NCBI GenBank assembly: GCA_947600345.1 | Contig: CANQGC010000010.1 | Location: 1 to 23,625 of the forward strand | Length of the DNA stretch: 23,625 nucleotides | DNA from: an uncultured Clostridia bacterium | GTDB taxonomy: Bacteria > Bacillota > Clostridia > Christensenellales > Aristaeellaceae | Direction of reading: 5' to 3' | Shown here: positions 22,177-23,625 of the stretch, one piece after another | Numbering within the stretch: the first letter of the stretch is position 1 | Layout: every line of letters begins with the position of its first letter | The notes under the pieces: generated by a model | What the model saw: only the letters and a program-made list of their open reading frames with translations | Database searches by the model: none | What the model was told of the DNA's origin: nothing | Position numbers and translations under genes: made by a program

Positions 22177-22839
22177 ATGAAGAAGGGCTGGGTCATCACC
22201 ATCGGCCGCGAGTTTTGCAGCGGCGGCGCGGAGGTCGCGCGCAAGGTCGCGGAGCGGCTGAACATCCCCTATTACGACCGCGACCTGATTGACCACGCGG
22301 CGGAGCGGACCAACCTCAGCCGCGAGGTCGTGGAGCAGCACGAGGAGAAGGCGAAGGCGTACCTGCGGGGCGCGGGCATGCTGGGCATGGGCGACCCCTA
22401 CGGCGGCAGCTACATCTATCGGGACGATCCCTCGCTGGTGCTGCCGATCCACACGCGCATCTACGAGGCCCAGTGCGACGCGATCCGCCGGCTGGCGGAG
22501 AAGCCCTGCGTGATCGTGGGCCGCTGCGCGGACTACGTGCTGGGCGAATGCTCGAACGTGCTGGACGTGATCAGCATCTTTGTGCGCGCGGACATGGACA
22601 AGCGCGTGCAGCGCTGCATGCGGCTGTACCTGCGCAACGAGGCGGACGCGAAGAAGCTGATTCAGAAGACGGACAAGATCCGCTCGAAGTACTACTCCGC
22701 CCACACCCAGCGGGACTGGGGCGCGATCGGCAACTACACGCTGATCGTGGACACGGGCGAGTTCGGCACCGACGGCGCCGCCGCGCTGATCGAGGCCGCA
22801 GTCAAGGAACTGATCCAGCGCGACGAAATCGTGCTCTAA
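22177..22839 (+). CDS. Cytidylate kinase-like family protein
   Basis: A 220-residue protein of the cytidylate-kinase-like P-loop family common in Clostridia. The N-terminus is VITIGREFCSGGAEVARKVAERL; GREFCSGG is the family's P-loop variant, with Cys where Gly or Tyr is frequent. YYDRDLI, EKPCVIVGRCADYVL and YYSAHTQRDWGAIGNYTLIVDTGEFG follow in family order. It probably phosphorylates a nucleotide or related small molecule, but CMP kinase activity is not proven for these proteins. ATG 22177 is preferred because AAAGGAGGG (22158-22166) gives good spacing; ATG 22168 is too close. It begins 53 bases after the structured RNA's terminator with no obvious promoter, so read-through control is possible. 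Confidence 0.88.
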   Translation: MKKGWVITIGREFCSGGAEVARKVAERLNIPYYDRDLIDHAAERTNLSREVVEQHEEKAKAYLRGAGMLGMGDPYGGSYIYRDDPSLVLPIHTRIYEAQCDAIRRLAEKPCVIVGRCADYVLGECSNVLDVISIFVRADMDKRVQRCMRLYLRNEADAKKLIQKTDKIRSKYYSAHTQRDWGAIGNYTLIVDTGEFGTDGAAALIEAAVKELIQRDEIVL

Positions 22840-22850
22840 GGAGCTTCGCT

Positions 22851-23240
22851 TGTGCGCCTGTCCGGCGCAGGGGTAGGATATTCCGCCTCACGGCGGCAAG
22901 GGTGCCCTGCCGGGCACATGGACGCCTCACGGCGTAGGATTTGCGCCTCACGGCGCATGCCGCTTCGCGGCATAGGAAAGGGAATCCCCACTGGGGATTC
23001 CCTTCATCGGCGGCCTTGCAGGCCGCCGATGCTGCCTGCGGGCAGGGGGCCCCTCCCGGGGGGCCAAGGAGAGATGGGGGACGTCAAGCGTCCCCCGTTC
23101 CCTCCTTGGATTCTCCCCTCCCTCTCCTGACCAGGGCTGCGGCCCTGGACCCGGGGTTGGCCTTTGTTCTTCTTGCGGAACCTTCGGTTATCGGGCCGAC
23201 AATACCGGCCCTCTGTAGCCTTTGGTTTTTGGGTTACGCC
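22851..23240 (-). repeat. Type II multi-hairpin repeat, copy D2
   Basis: Reverse copy of D1. Hairpins in plus order: GCGCC/GGCGC, CCGCC/GGCGG, GTGCCC/GGGCAC, ACGCC/GGCGT, GCGCC/GGCGC, TGCCGC/GCGGCA, GGAATCCCC/GGGGATTCC, ATCGGCGGCC/GGCCGCCGAT, CTGCC/GGCAG, GGCCCC/GGGGCC, GGGGGACG/CGTCCCCC, CCAGGGC/GCCCTGG and GGGCCG/CGGCCC. It begins just after the kinase-like gene. Relative to D1, the CAACGGCCC stem is replaced by another perfect stem (ATCGGCGGCC), and extra TGCCGC, GCGCC and CCGCC hairpins are present. Confidence 0.87.
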
Positions 23241-23354
23241 TCCGCTTCGCTTCGGCGGGGCTGCCGCCCCGGACCCTGCTGTAAGCCGACGAAGATAAAT
23301 AAAGAAACGCAGCTGGCGCAGCAACGGAGAGAAACGATGAGGGAACGCCGCCCC
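23241..23354. other. Spacer between two opposed type II elements
   Basis: About 115 bases with one GGGGC/GCCCC hairpin (about 23254-23267) and an A-rich segment (GATAAATAAAGAAACGC). No gene seen. Confidence 0.5.
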
Positions 23355-23625
23355 TTCCCCTGCGTCCTCCACGCTGCGGGCTCTGCCCGCAGCCCCACGG
23401 CCGCCGCGGGCGCGTAACCGCGGCGTAACGAGAGTTACGCAATACGAACTACCCCCGGTTCCCCCGTTCTCCAACGAAAGGCATCTGCGCGGGGGTCGAG
23501 GTCCCCGCGCTCCGCTAAGGATCGCAGCTGTACTACCCTCGGGTCCAACCCCGGGTCCAGGGCCGCAGCCCTGGTCAGGAGAGGGAGGAGGGAATCCAAG
23601 GGGGAAACGGGGGACGCTTGACGTC
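23355..23625 (+). repeat. Type II multi-hairpin repeat, copy D3 (cut by window end)
   Basis: Forward copy of D1. It has CTGCGGGC/GCCCGCAG, the GCGGCCGCCGCGGGCGCGTAA segment, a GCGCGGGG/CCCCGCGC hairpin that replaces D1's GGGCCG hairpin, CCAGGGC-CGCA-GCCCTGG, and the identical run from TCAGGAGAGGGAGGAGGGAA to the GACGCTTGACGTC at which the window stops. It is opposed to D2. Confidence 0.87.

Noticed and set aside
22852..23474. Frames at the right end
   Set aside because: They lie within type II hairpin elements D2 and D3 and only read through palindromes.

Overview
The window looks like chromosomal DNA of a GC-rich, most likely monoderm member of the Bacillota (Clostridia-like, probably an uncultured gut lineage). 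The signs are Gram-positive-type RecD2, a Met T-box leader on metG, ScpB, SH3b and PG_binding_1 wall proteins, strong AGGAGG ribosome sites and well-spaced sigma-A promoters. The assignment is inferred from gene content only; no rRNA or tRNA gene is present.

Layout. (1) 1-1844: 3' part of recD2. (2) 1845-3470: a non-coding island of two inverted copies of a multi-hairpin repeat (type I), an AT-richer stretch and one copy of a second hairpin repeat (type II). (3) 3513-4673: stand-alone riboflavin kinase plus an unknown membrane-anchored protein, followed by five consecutive hairpins (4705-4928). (4) 4944-16358: a cell-envelope region. It holds a secreted triple-SH3b protein (-), an unknown protein (+), a four-gene minus-strand operon (13901 down to 8527), a Cof-type HAD phosphatase (+), and a membrane protein with a PG_binding_1 domain (-). 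The operon encodes a MotA/TolQ/ZorA-like channel with a long tail, a MotB/ZorB-like OmpA protein, a small anchored protein, and a 648-residue anchored coiled-coil protein. (5) 16538-21499: minus-strand housekeeping genes in transcription order: promoter, Met T-box, metG, gpsA (overlapping by one base), a type I hairpin element, tatD, scpB. (6) 21688-22124: strong promoter, about 400 nt of highly structured RNA that I cannot assign to a family, and an intrinsic terminator, then a cytidylate kinase-like gene. (7) 22851-23625: two more type II hairpin elements in opposite orientation, the last cut by the window edge.

The most interesting items are the four-gene motor operon, the unassigned structured RNA, and the two families of intergenic hairpin mosaics. 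The operon has a MotA/ZorA-like and MotB/ZorB-like pair but no Zorya effector genes; instead it carries a TolA-like rod protein, so I read it as an ion-driven device working on the cell wall. The RNA has an 18-bp long-range helix and a competing pairing. The hairpin mosaics change stem sequence between copies while keeping the pairing. Three envelope proteins also contain independent 42-bp (14-residue) tandem repeats.
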